A DNA stretch of 64,000 bases from Areca catechu (taxonomy: Eukaryota; Streptophyta; Magnoliopsida; Arecales; Arecaceae). Below the pieces are notes generated by a model that saw only the letters and a list, made by a program, of their open reading frames with translations, was not told the origin of the DNA and made no database searches. Below, piece after piece: positions 43,438-54,149 of this stretch. The translations under genes were made by a program, and so were the position numbers. The stretch lies in NCBI GenBank assembly GCA_021397845.1, contig CM038053.1:86675157-86739156 (forward strand). Reading direction: 5' to 3'. Every line of letters starts with the position of its first letter. The first letter of the stretch is position 1.

Positions 43438-44540
43438 ATGTCTACCCGGAATGGAGTACCCTACCAACCTGGTCAAACCCAACCTGATTTAGAGGCCATG
43501 GTTATAGCTCTTACTGAGAGTATGAACAAATTGAGTCAGGATGTGACTGCCACTGTTGCCCAGTTTAAAGAACAAGTCCATGAGAATTTTGCCCAGCTTA
43601 GGGATCGAGTCCAAGTACTTGAGGACCCTAGGCATCAGAATTGGACTCCTGACCCAGATTTTAATGTGCCTCAACATCACCCACACCAAGAGCCTAGAAG
43701 ACCTTTATATAGAGATCCTGAACCTAATCATAGGAGGCCTGACCCAGAACCTGAAGATAGAGATGATAGGTTCATTCGGAACATCAAATTAGATGCACCC
43801 ACTTTTGATGGTAGCTTAAACCCTAAGGTGTATTCTGATTGGGAGGGTGAGATGGACCAGTACTTTGAGTGGTATGCCATGTCTGAGGAAAGAAAGTTCA
43901 AGTTTGCCAAGATGAAGTTAGTACGTCAAGCTAGGTTATACTGGGGGAACATTGAGCTGACCACTAGAAGACGAAATGTAGAGCCCATAACCACTTGGCA
44001 GGGTATGAAAGAGAAGCTTAGAGATAAATATCTACCCATTTCATACCAGCAAAATCTGTTGGACAATGGCAGACTTTGAAACAAGGGAACCGATCTGTAT
44101 CAGACTACATAACCACCTTTGATGAGTACCTGATGAGATGTGATGTGAGTGAAGCCCATGAGGTCACTTTGTCTAGGTTTAGGGCTGGACTTAGGGAAGA
44201 AATAAAGAGGGAGTTGTTTCTGAGAGAGGTTACTGACCTAGACCAAGCCTATCAGATTGCACTGAACACTGAGAAGTTTCAGAGAGGACCTATACCTTCT
44301 AGGGTTAGTGCCCCAATCCCAAGAAATGGACCTAGCCAAGTTAACCCTAGCAAGCCTAATCAGGGCATCCCCACCCCTAGGCCCATGGACAAAGGTAAGG
44401 TGCCTGACACCCAGAGAACCCCTAGTATCATCTGTTTTAGTGCCAGAAGTGCGGTCATATCTCCAACCAGTGCACAGCCATAGCTTGTTTTATGTGCCAC
44501 AAGTAGGTCATGTTTCTAGCCAGTGCCCTCGTAGATCCCT
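43438..44540 (+). pseudogene. G4 gag
   Basis: It begins M-STRNGVPYQP at 43438. The first frame (to 44079) has a coiled-coil-like stretch (about residues 20-60), a short PRRP-rich part, then the capsid (F-DGSLNPKVYSDWEGEMDQYFEWY, KMKLVRQARLYW). A one-base loss near 44062 shifts the frame; capsid continues at 44076 (SVSDYITTFDEYLMRC, LSRFRAGLREEIKREL). Two CX2CX4HX4C zinc knuckles read at about 44428-44530 across further shifts. The product would form the virus-like particle and package RNA. Confidence 0.82.
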
Positions 44541-45341
44541 CTACATAGAAGGAGGAGAAGAGAATTCTGGACCCAATGAAGAGTTTGAAGAAGAAGTTTA
44601 TGAGGCCGGAATGAATTTGGTCGATGAGTATGAAGGAGAGGAGGAATCCACAGAGTCTGACCAATTAGGGGTTGTGAGATTCATCCTGTCCCAGAATAGA
44701 GTTCAGGAAGATTGGCGTAGGACTAACATCCTACAGACTTTCCTTAAACTAGGGGATAAGGTATGTAAAATCATCATAGATAGTGGGAGCTGTGTGAATG
44801 CCATTTCTGCTAGCACTGTCAAAATGTTAGGCTTAACCCCATCCCCCACCCCAACCCTTATAAGGTTTCTTGGGTAGACTCTACCTCTATACCCATCCAG
44901 TCTAGATGTCAGGTCCAAATCCAAATGCAATCCTATCAAGAGAAGATTTGGTGTGACGTCTTGCCCATGGGGGTGAGCAGTATAATTCTTGGAAGACCTT
45001 GGTTATATGATCATGATGCCACCCTCTTAGGAAAATCCAACACCAGTGTCTTTAGTTTTAATGGGAAGAAAATCACAATCCATTCAGTCCCTCCTAAGGA
45101 CAAGGTAGCTAAAGGAACCAATAAGGTCAGAGAAATGAAGACTGGAGTGAACCTAATTAGTGCTAAGGATCTAGAACAGGAAATTCATAGTGGTTCACCT
45201 ATTTGGATGTTGACTGCTAAGGAACTTAGGACTCCTACACCCTCAGAGACTCCTCAGGAAGTTAATCCTTTGTTAGAAGAATTTGAGGATATTTTTCCCG
45301 AGGATCTGCCAGACCACCTTCCACCTCTTAGGGATATCTAG
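44541..45341 (+). pseudogene. G4 aspartic protease and linker to RT
   Basis: After the acidic EEEVYEAGMNLVDEYEGEE stretch comes the protease: IIIDSGSCVNAISASTVKMLGL (active-site DSG) at about 44770-44835. A TAG at 44876 and a shift separate it from the second half (frame 44925-45341) with SIILGRPWLYDHDAT. The linker (LLEEFEDIFPEDLPDHLPPL) leads to RT. It would cut the polyprotein. Confidence 0.8.
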
Positions 45342-46125
45342 CATTCCATAGATTTAGTCCAGGAGCTACTTACCCAACTTGCCCCATTATAGGATGAATC
45401 CATCTGAGCATCAGGAACTGCAAAAACAGGTTGGAGAATTATTGAGGAAGGGTTCATTAGAGAGACTCTTAGCCCTTGTGCAGTCCCTGCACTTCTGACC
45501 CCAAAAAAGGATGGCACGTGGAGGATGTGTGTTGATAGTCGTGCCATCAACAAAATCACAATCAAGTTTAGGTTCCCCATCCCTAGACTAGATGACATGC
45601 TAGATATGATGGCCGGTGCAACGGTTTTTTCTAAAATTGATCTCAAGAGCGGCTATCATCAGATTAGGATTAGACCAGGGGATGAGTGGAAACCACTTTC
45701 AAAACTAAGGATGGTCTCTATGAATGGGTTGTTATGCCTTTTGGGTTGTCTAGTGCCCCTAGTATTTTCATGAGGATTATGACCCAGGTACTTAGAGCTT
45801 TCATAGGAAAGTTTGTAGTGGTCTATTTTGATGACATCCTGATCTATAGTAAGACCCCTGCAGATCACCTAGGCCACCTTAGACATGTCTGCCAAGTTTT
45901 GAGGAATGATAGTCTCTACGGTAATCTCAAAAAGTGTGAATTCTTGACCAATAGAGTTATCTTCCTTGGTTTTGTAGTAACCCCTGACGGCGTGGCTGCC
46001 GATCCAGAAAAGATTAGGTCCATAGTAGAATGGCCAGAGCCGACCAGTGTGCATGAAGTCAGAAGTTTCCACGACTTGGCTACCTTCTATAGGCGATTCA
46101 TCAAGGGTTTAGTACTGTAGTTGCT
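45342..46125 (+). pseudogene. G4 reverse transcriptase
   Basis: Motifs in order: EEGFIRE-LSPCAVPALLTPKKDG, WRMCVDSRAINKI, FPIPRLDDMLDMM, FSKIDLKSGYHQIR, VMPFGLSSAPSIFMR, and the catalytic YFDD at 45824-45835 (VVVYFDDILIY). Then FLGFVVTPDGVAADPEKI and FYRRFIKG. A shift near 45690 splits the frame, and stops lie before 45420. It copies the element RNA into DNA. Confidence 0.85.
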
Positions 46126-46808
46126 CCTATCACAGACTGTATTAGGAAGGGAGAATTCTAGTGGACTAAAGCAGCCCATAAAGCCTTCCTAGATCTTAAG
46201 GATAGGATGACCCAGGCACCCATTTTGAGGTTACCCAACTTTTCAAAGGTATTTGAGATTGCCTGTGATGCTTCAGGAGTAGGCATAGGTGGAGTCCTAA
46301 GCCAAGAGAACCATCCCGTAGCATTCTTTAGTGAAAAACTTAATGATGCAAAGCTTAGGTATTCTACCTATGATACGGAATTTTATGCGGTAGTGCAAGA
46401 TTTGCATTACTGGAGACATTATTTGCTACTGCAAGAATTTGTGCTGTTTTCGGACCATGAGGCTCTTAGATTCTTGAGTTCCCAGAAGAAGCTTAACCCT
46501 AGGCATGCTAAGTGGGTAGAGTATATCCAGTCCTATACTTTTGTTTTGAAGCATAAGGCTGGGGCTGAAAATAAGGTAGCTGATGCCCTTAGTCATCGAT
46601 CTTTGTTGTTGAATTCTGTTAGGGCTGAAGTCATAGGGTTTGAGCAAATCAAAGAGGAATATGAGTTGTGTCCGGATTTTAAGACTGTGTACCAGGATCT
46701 AACTCAAGGACCATCTAGTGACCATAAGGATTATACCCTTTTAGATGGCTTTCTGTTCTTTAAGAATAGGCTTTGCATCCCTAGAACTTCTCTTAGGGAA
46801 TTTTTGAT
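46126..46808 (+). pseudogene. G4 RNase H
   Basis: The open frame 46207-46833 reads FEIACDASGVGIGGVLSQ, FFSEKLNDAKLRYSTYDTEFYAVV, FSDHEALRFLSSQKK, and HKAGAENKVADALS. The four acidic positions of the gypsy RNase H are visible. The usual ADALSRR reads ADALSHR. It removes the RNA strand during reverse transcription. The frame is one of the longest in the window (208 codons). Confidence 0.85.
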
Positions 46809-47585
46809 TTGGGAAGTCATGCTAGAGGTTTAGCTGGCCATTTCGGAAAAGACAAGACCACCCTGGCTATTGAAGACCACTTTTTCTGGCCTAGCTTAAA
46901 AAGAGATGTAGCACACATTGTGGCTAGGTGTCGGACCTGCACTGTTGCCAAACAGCAAAATAGAACACCGGCCTTTATACCCCACTCCCTGTCCGATCGT
47001 CCTTGGCAAGATGTGAGCATGGACTTTGTGTTAGGTTTGCCTAAGACCCAGAGGAGGCATGACTCTATCTATGTTGTAGTCGACCGATTTTCCAAGATGG
47101 CCCATTTCTTGCCTTGTTCCCAAACATTTGATGCGTCTAAGGTAGCCACCCTGTTCTTTAATGAGATTGTTCGACTCCATGGCCTACCTAAGATAATTGT
47201 TTCCGATAGGGATGTCCGTTCACCAGCTATTTCTGGAAAACCCTTTGACATAAGTTAGGGACAAAACTTAAGTTTTCAACTGCCTATCATCCCCAGACTG
47301 ATGGCCAAACCGAAGTAGTGAACCGTAGTTTAGGCAATCTGTTAAGGTGTCTTGTTGGTGAAAATATTAGGAATTGGGATTTGTACTTACCTAGAGCTGA
47401 ATTGCATACAATGACTCGGTCAATAGGTCTACGGGTAAGAGTCCATTTGAAATTGTGCATGGTTACAAACCTCACACACCTCTTGACCTAGCTCCTTTAC
47501 CAGTCCACACACAAGTCTCCGAGTCTGTCGATGTTTTTGCACAGCATATAAAAGACTTGCATAAAGAAATTCATGCCAAATAAAT
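46809..47585 (+). pseudogene. G4 integrase
   Basis: Zinc-binding part: H...H in SHARGLAGHFGKDKT and C..C in ARCRTC. Core: MDFVLGLPKTQRRHDS (first Asp), VVDRFSKMAHFLPC, IIVSDRDV (second Asp), and after a shift and stop near 47255 the TAYHPQTDGQTE stretch with the catalytic Glu (about 47280-47320). The tail reads AYKRLA-like, then the N-terminal part of the GPY module. It is broken near 47240-47410. Confidence 0.84.
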
Positions 47586-48149
47586 TTAAGTAATGAAACT
47601 TATAAGAAGTTGGCTGATTCTCAAAGGCGAGTCAAAACTTTTGATGAGGGAGACTATGTAATGATTAGATTAAGGCCTGAACGGTTTTCTCCTGAACCGT
47701 TAGAAAGTTACATGCTAGAGGAGCTGGACCATTTAGAGTGGTGAAGAGAGTAGGATCCAATGCCTATGTGCTCGAGTTACCTCCAGAACTAGGCATTAGC
47801 TCCACTTTCAGCATTACAGACCTAATAGAGTATAAAGAGCCAGCTGTGATTCCTAGTGAGCCTTTTGAGCCTAATCCTGCTCTTGAGAGTGAACCCAACC
47901 CTGTGTGTCCACCAACAAACTGGCCTGTGAGGAAAGACCAGATTGAAAAGATCCTGGATGATCAGGTTATCTCTACTCGTAATCGAGGATACCAAAGATA
48001 CCTGGTCCGCTGGCAAGGAAGGCCATATTCTGATGACTCTTCGATCTCCCGAGAAGAATTAAAAGAATTGGACCCAGACCTCTTGGAGAGATACCAGAGC
48101 CAACTTGATCCATACTCGCAGGGTCAACTTCCTCCCACCCCGGGAGAAT
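47586..48149 (+). pseudogene. G4 integrase tail and chromodomain
   Basis: KKLADSQRRVKTFDEGDYVMIRLRPERFSPE, a shifted H-ARGAGPFR-like block, then the frame 47738-48277: VLELPPELGISSTFSITDLIEYKEP, a Pro-rich spacer, and the chromodomain ILDDQVISTRNRGYQRYLVRWQGRPYSDDS-ISREELKELDPDLLERY. The frame continues into the 3' LTR. Confidence 0.82.
48114..48129. other. 3' terminal stem-loop of G4, decayed
   Basis: ACTCGCAGGGTCAACT: one base lost and one changed relative to the family form. Confidence 0.4.
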
Positions 48150-49763
48150 TGGTGCGGGCACCAGACTCAGAAGAAGACTTCAGAGCTCCATCTGGATCTC
48201 TAATTGACCTTGCCCGAAGAATTAGGGATTTCTGGTTTGTAATAAGGGTTGACTTGATCAACTCAATTTTAGCTTGAGTCTGTATTCCCTGCAATTTATT
48301 TTGTTGAGTCATGTTGACTCGGTAGTGGTCTAGGACTTCAACCTAGGGTGTCACATTTTCTCCAAAGGCCAAGCAAGTGGGCGCCACACTCCCAGCCACA
48401 CTCCCAGCCACACGCCTGAGTCCACGGGGTGCCACATCTCCATCCAGTATGCTCTGGTCCCCCACACCACAAGATAGCAGGTCCCTTCTCTCATGCGCCA
48501 TTTGAGGAGAAAGCAATCTGGGATCCACAATTCAAGGGGGCGGCCCACAATATTCCATAAGAGCCAAGCTATGAAAAGAAAGAAACTCTTCTTGGAGAGT
48601 ACTTCAAGGGGCGCCCATTCCATGCCAAAAATGCCCAAAGCAAAGATGGGAAGAACAATGACTTAGGGAGAGAAAAGGAGGAGTCCAAAAGAGTTGAGCC
48701 ATGGAAGAATGAAATTCTCTCTTGAAGAACAAGGCTATGAGGTGCCACTTACCTTCCTTTTAAAACCTCCATCCACTTTTTTGGAACCTTTGGCCGGCCA
48801 TATGTGTATGGATTGATCCTACAAACCTAATTTGAAGATCCCCTCCTTTAGTCCCACATGGGAAGATGTAAACCCTACTCTCTTGTAAAGTCCTATAAAT
48901 TAAACCCCTCTTGTAAATTTTAAAGTAATCTGATGAATGAATTCAAGTTTTTGTGTGAGCAAACTCTGTGTTTTCTCTCTTCCGCACTTGCATCCAGGTG
49001 TTGAGCACCATGAGGGAGTAAATCCGGGTTCCCCAGGAACCTTGAGGAGGTGTGAGATCTCCAAACCCCTAAACCCTAGGTTAGCCACTTCAACTCCAAA
49101 CCCTAGCCGCCCATCATCCACTTCAATCCACCAAACCCTACCCTATCCCACCTCCCACGGCCTCTCTCTCCAAGTCAAGGCCGACCACCAGTATCCGGGT
49201 CCAGTCCGGATACTTCAGCTTCAGAGCAAATTTCAGAGGGAGCTAGATCAACCTCCAGGAGAATCCGGATTTCAGCAACATCAGCTTTCAAGTTCTTCAA
49301 TCTGGTAATCCTTCCTTGAGTATCTGATTCCATCACTTGTTCTTCTTCTTTCCAGATCTTGAGTCCAGAGAAGCCGACTCAGCCACAGGACCAGTATTGG
49401 AGGATCCATTGCGAAGGTATCCGAATCCGAGGATCCAACAATCTGCTCGAGAGAGTTCTTCCACCAAACTTTGTGAAGATCACTGTCTGGTTGGTAACCC
49501 ATCTCTTCTCTTTATTTCTGTCCTGTTGAAAGTTCAGAGCGAAATCCTAGGTCTGGGAGTTTCACAACGCCCAGCGATCCATTACTTCTGAACCACTCTG
49601 ATAACCTAGTTTCTTAAATTGTACTTTTAGTTATACCTAGTTTCTTTCAATTTAGTTTATCTTTCCTTTGAGTCAAAGCCAATTTCTGAAATATATATAT
49701 AAAAAAAGAGAATTAATCTTAATTTATTCCGCATCGCATCATCTCTTCTTTTGTTCTGCATCA
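48150..49763 (+). repeat. 3' LTR of G4
   Basis: 1614 bases ending CTGCATCA. It matches 40922-42541 with many one-base indels. TATA box CTATAAATT at 48895-48903. Confidence 0.92.
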
Positions 49764-50093
49764 TCATCCAGACTCCAATCAGAGTACTGTGTGATCTCTT
49801 CATCGGAAGTTCTTCAAATCACTGATTGGAAACATCCTTCCCTTCTTTTAATTTCTGATATGATGAAGATAAGCTATCATAATCCAGGAGTTTCTCAATT
49901 CTCGGATCCTACTTATTTATTATTTTGCATGAGTTTGCCTGCGATATGATGATTCTTTGCATTGCTACTCTATCTGCTAGTTCTTTGCTTAACTTTGGAA
50001 TTTAGCCTACAAACATAAATTACAAAAATCATAAAAAAAATCAATTTACTATTTTTCCTGCATGATTAGCAATCTTAGAGTCATCCCGCATCA
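49764..50093 (+). repeat. G1 3' LTR, piece 4
   Basis: It matches 21011-21336 and ends CCGCATCA, followed by the TCAAG duplication. Confidence 0.88.
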
Positions 50094-50098
50094 TCAAG

Positions 50099-50690
50099 GA
50101 GTTGGAACATGCGATTTGATAAGTGTATCAAGTCGTATGGCTTTGTTAGGAACATAGAAAAACCTTGCATTTATAAATGGGATAATGGTTTTTGTGATTA
50201 TATTCCTTGTGTTGTATATGGATGACATTCTTTTAATCGGGAATGACATCCCAGCACTACAAGGAATAAAGGTCTAGTTATCATCTCAGTTCTCTATACA
50301 TACTGGGTATAAGATCTATAGAGATAGATCAAAGAGGCTTCTAGGACTGTCCCAGTCTTCGTACATCGATACCATGCTGAAACGGTTCAGCCTGAAAAAT
50401 TTCAAGAAAGGTTTCTCCTGATAGGCACTAGAATTGATCTTTCCAAAAGGAATTTTGTGACAACTTCTGAAGAGGGAGAGCGTATAAGTAGAATCCCATA
50501 TGCTTTGGCAGTGGGTTCTATCATGTACACCATGACATGTACTAGACCAGACGTGGCATACTCACTAGGCATAGTGAGCAGATACCAGTCTGACTCAGGT
50601 GAAGCTCATTGGAAAGTGGTAAAGACCATCCTTAAGTATTTACCAAATACTAAGGACCAATGGTAATTTTATGGAGAATCTGACTTGAAA
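50099..50690 (+). pseudogene. Copia A RT, C-terminal part
   Basis: It resumes exactly where 19793 stopped: R-SWNMRFDKCIKSYGFVRN-x-EKPCIY, then the catalytic YMDD at 50215-50226 (LYMDDILLIGND, frame shifted). The frame 50457-50666 gives RIPYALAVGSIMYTMTCTRPDVAY, the RT-RNase H link. Stops and shifts occur at about 50290-50450. Confidence 0.82.
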
Positions 50691-51096
50691 CTTGTATGGT
50701 ATACTAATTCCAGTTTTCAATCAGATAAGGATGATAGCAAGAGTGTGTCAGGATTTATCTTTATCCTAAATGGAGGAGCTGTCTACTAGAAAAGTTCCAA
50801 GCAGCCTACTATGGCAGACTCAGTATACGAAGCAGAGTACATTGCAGCATCAGATGCAACGAAGGAAGCTGTGTGGTTATGGAAGTTCCTTGGCGAGCTG
50901 GGAGTAGCACGTTCCCTGGATGGTCCTATTCTAGTGTATTATGACAACATTGAAGCCATTGCTCAAGCCAAAGAGCCGAAGTCTCATCACCGCACAAAGT
51001 ATTTTCTACGATGCTTTCATCTTGTTTGAGAAATCATAGAATGAGGTGACATTGACCTTCTGAAGATTGATGAAAAGGAAAACCTGGCTGACCACT
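50691..51096 (+). pseudogene. Copia A RNase H
   Basis: SVSGFIFILNGGAVY, then SSKQPTMADSVYEAEYIAASDATKEAVWL (frame 50811-51029), YYDNIEAIAQAKEP and GDIDLLKIDEKENLADHL. The YEAEYIAAS block holds the catalytic Glu. A TAG replaces the Trp codon before KSSKQ. The element is cut within ADHL by G5, so the last residues, priming tract and 3' LTR of A are not in view. Confidence 0.82.
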
Positions 51097-52839
51097 TGGT
51101 GTGGGCACCAGGATCCGACAGAGGCTCCTCAACCCTCTGTGGATCTCAGATTAGGGTTCCCCTTCTATGAGTCCTATAATAAGGCCTTGAGCCAAAGCAA
51201 TTTCATAATTTCTTGTCAAAGTTTGTTTAGTCCTGTACCTTGACCAATTTGGGTCAAGTTAGGTCATGAGTCCTGTGTTTGTTCGAGTCTGAGTTTGTAT
51301 TGGACCCAAGCCCAATTGAAGTCACCCTGGCTTTCTTGACCAAGTCAAGTCCTTGTGGGCCAACCCACCCCTTCCACTTGGAATAATGCCAACTCAGGTG
51401 CCACCTCAGCTACCTACGTGGCGCCACATCAATTGCCACTTGGGCATCCAAGGAGGGAAACAAGGTGGCACCCTCATGCTTTCCACACGCCATCCCCTTG
51501 CCTTTTTCTCTTGGACGACATTGGAAGGAAGAAATACCATCCCCCTCTTCCCTCTCCCACATCACGCCTTGATCCATCAAAAGAGGGGCTTTGAAGATCC
51601 TTGAAGAGACCAAGCCACAAAGCAAGCCCCCTTCCAAGCCTTCTTCCCAAAGTGTTCATGCAAGGATGGAAGGTCAAAGGACACACTCCCCTCTCTAAGT
51701 CCTCAACTATGCAACAATGCCCAAGGAGCTCTCCACTTGGTCGGCCTTGAATTAATCCAAAAATGGTGTTGAAGAGTCCAAGGGAACACATCCCTTCAAG
51801 CAAGCCATACCCCACGCTTTCTTCCCAAAATGAGCATGCTAATGAAGGAAGTCAAGAGACCAATCCCCCTCTCCAAGCCTTCCCACATGCCATGCCCAAT
51901 CCAAGTCTTTTGGTCGGCCAAAGAGAAGAGAAGATGAAAATTTTGGGCGCCACCCAAGAAAGCTTGTAATTTGGTTTCATTTGAATTTCAAATGGGCCTT
52001 GGGTTCCTATTTAAAGGACCCAATCCCACCCTTGTAGAGCTATTGAATGATTAATGAAAAAAAAAAGATTGAGTTTTCTATCCTCCAACCATTGTCTCCT
52101 AGACTAGGTTTGAGTGGAGTTGCTTTTTTCCCCAGGGACATCGGTGGTGTAAGGCCACCTGTCCGTCGCCCCAGGGCGTCGAGAGTCCTTCGTCCTCCTG
52201 AACGTCGAGTGGTGTGAGGCTACATTCCTTCATCTTTCGTGACGTCGCGGGGTGCGAGGCCCCAAGTTATCTCCAACTTCCACTTCGGAATCCAGCCGGA
52301 CACCGGGCTCGAAGCCCCTTCTCAACTCCATCTCAGTTCCTTTTCGTGCATCTCCACATCTCGCTGATCCTTCTTTTGTTTGCCTACAGGTCCTCCCTGG
52401 CATCTCGGGCATCGAAGATAGTCAACTTTGCCATCACGACCTCCCGACCCAAAGCCAGTGCTTCCACGGGTTCGACTACTCGGGCATCCAGGCCACATCC
52501 ACCGAGTTGAGCGATCTCTGTACCGGGTGCTTCAGAAGTTTGAGATTTGCTCTCTCTATCTCATAAGTAGGTATTGTATGTCGAGCTAGTCCTACCGAGG
52601 TTTCTTAATCTCGGGGTCTTATTCTCGTTTTCACTTTTAGGGCTTTGAACTGCTAGCGTAAGCTTACATTACTCTTCTTTTGTATTTCTTGCCTTTGCTT
52701 GTGATCGGGAATCGAAGCCCTAAGAAAAAAAACAACAAGAACATAAAAAAACTCATCAACCCTAAAAAGAATTCCTTTGCATCGTAAGCATCCTTACTAG
52801 CATCTAGCATCCCTAGCCCTAACCCCTTGTTCCGCATCA
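51097..52839 (+). repeat. 5' LTR of G5
   Basis: 1743 bases, TGGTGTGGGCACC ... CCGCATCA. TATA-like CTATTTAAAG at 52007. It carries about three copies of a phrase around ACGTCG-GGTGTGAGGCC at 52127-52262 and an acceptor-like TTTGCCTACAG|G at 52389. Frames at 51353-52566 are LTR sequence and recur in the 3' LTR. Confidence 0.9.
52007..52016 (+). promoter_or_regulatory. TATA-like box of the G5 5' LTR
   Basis: CTATTTAAAG before GACCCAATCCC. In the 3' LTR (about 56510) a small deletion leaves only TTTAAAG. Confidence 0.42.
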
Positions 52840-52843
52840 ATCT

Positions 52844-52856
52844 TGGTATCAGAGCC
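52844..52856 (+). other. Primer-binding site of G5
   Basis: TGGTATCAGAGCC, exact, four bases after the LTR. Confidence 0.92.
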
Positions 52857-53275
52857 AGGCTAGGACTAGTGCATTTTGTTTCATTTCTGCATTCTAGTTA
52901 GCCCATATATGGTCTGATCTTTGGATTGTTTCTCCTGTAGAGACCTCCAAATTTCATGATTTCTATTCTGTTGGATAGCATTTAATTCAATTATTTTTTT
53001 CTGTTTTCTTAGATTTTATTTTAATTTGTAGAATTTCTACAAGCCAAAATACTACCTGAGAAATCTCAGGTCTAAAATTTCAGCAAGCATCTCATTTCTT
53101 ACTTCATTCATCCATCTAGTTTATTTCTTGCATTTAGGGGCATATTTTAATTCCTGCATTTTGTTTAGCATTCACGCATCTGAAAGACACAAAAAATAAG
53201 AAAATTTTAAGTCATTTCATTAGTCATTTTTGTGCATCATTCTCCATAACTTATCTTAAGGGCGACAAATTAACA

Positions 53276-53304
53276 TAGGGTCAGGATTTCATTACCTGTC
53301 CCTA
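53276..53304 (+). other. Leader hairpin I of G5
   Basis: TAGGGTCAGG / ATTTCATTA / CCTGTCCCTA, as in G2. Confidence 0.62.
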
Positions 53305-53523
53305 GCCCAAAACCACCACCCGACATATCGAACCCTAGCCATTAACTAAAATCGATTAGATGTTTAATCTGCTCTAGTGAGCTAGGGACACCCATGAAGT
53401 CGGGTCGACCCAAGTGCCGAGCCAAGCTAGATTGCTTGTTGGTGTGTGCTTGAGTAACTGGTGTCTAGGCAAGTGGTTCAGGGACTATTGCCCGAAGGGA
53501 AGTGGTTTGGTTCGCTTACCTGG

Positions 53524-53538
53524 CCAATTTTTAATTGG
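53524..53538 (+). other. Leader hairpin III of G5
   Basis: CCAATT-TTT-AATTGG; outer GCTT...AAGC and CCT...AGG can extend it. G3 has TGCC...GGCA at that outer position. Confidence 0.6.
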
Positions 53539-53680
53539 TGTCTAGGCAAGCAAAGAGGAACCTCTACTAACCTTACACTTACCTGGCCAGGTGCCAAGTT
53601 ACTGCTTTCAGGCTTATCTTCTTGACTTTATATTTGGAGAGTTCTCCTAGGTCTAGCAAAACGTAGCATCGTTTTGTTAC

Positions 53681-53985
53681 ATGTGCACTAGATCAGGAAC
53701 CTCTTTTCACCCACCTTCTCCACCCTATACCGAAACCATGGAACAACTGCGAGCTGACATTGGAGCCCTAACTCAATCCATGACTCAATTAAGCATCCTT
53801 TGAATAATAGATGTGATCAAATAGAGGCCAGACTAGGACCCATAGAGGAAGCCGCTAGGCACCGTGATCGTTTCCAGAGAGCTCCCACCTATAGAAGACC
53901 TGAGCCCTTTAGGAACCAGAGCCGTATCCCTAGATCCACCCAAGGTTATAGCCAGGCATACCCCAGTCGGCCAAGCCCGGACTGA
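53681..53985 (+). pseudogene. G5 gag remnant
   Basis: ATG at 53681 (M-CTRSGTSFHPPSPP, then TETMEQLRADIGALTQSMTQLS), a TGA at about 53803, then a frame with RCDQIEARLGPIEEAARHRDRFQRAPTYRRPEPFRNQ. The last part is the linker that follows the capsid in relatives. Capsid is deleted. It ends TGA at 53983. Confidence 0.6.
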
Positions 53986-54149
53986 TCTAACCCCAGTCGA
54001 CCAAGCCTAGCCCGACCCAGTCTGAATCAACCCCATACAGTAGAGAGGACAAGGGTGAGGCTATTGAAGTCCAGAGGAGACCCGATCCCCAAGGTAATAG
54101 CTATAGTGCCATAAACCTGAGCATTTTGCTAGTCAGTGCACCTCCCCTG

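Larger units (their letters stand above)
40922..49763 (+). mobile_element. G4: near full-length chromovirus nested in the G1 3' LTR
   Basis: LTRs 40922-42541 and 48150-49763 flank 5.6 kb with gag, protease, RT, RNase H, integrase and chromodomain, all in one direction. The target duplication is imperfect (ATTAT on the left against TCATC on the right, with ATCAT in the undisturbed 5' LTR). It is the best preserved candidate in the window for supplying proteins to G1, G2, G3, G5 and NA, but at least six frameshifts and several stops break it. Confidence 0.92.
19794..50093 (+). mobile_element. G1: pol-less chromovirus derivative nested in copia A RT, itself hit by NA, G2 and G4
   Basis: The target duplication TCAAG occurs at 19789-19793 and 50094-50098. 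Removing the insert restores the copia RT reading frame across the junction, which is strong proof of the insertion. The 5' LTR is 19794-21336 and the interior is 21337-24414. The 3' LTR is scattered in four pieces: 24415-24827, 27316-27767, 40597-40921 and 49764-50093, together 1520 bases against 1543 for the 5' LTR. The interior encodes gag remains, a shared unknown module and a chromodomain, with no RT, RNase H or integrase core. Confidence 0.9.
52857..53680 (+). other. Leader of G5
   Basis: Non-coding. CTTAAGGGC (53256), hairpin I (53276-53304), CTCTAG-TGAG-CTAGGG (about 53371) and hairpin III (53524-53538), then CTAGGTCTAG before gag. Confidence 0.65.
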
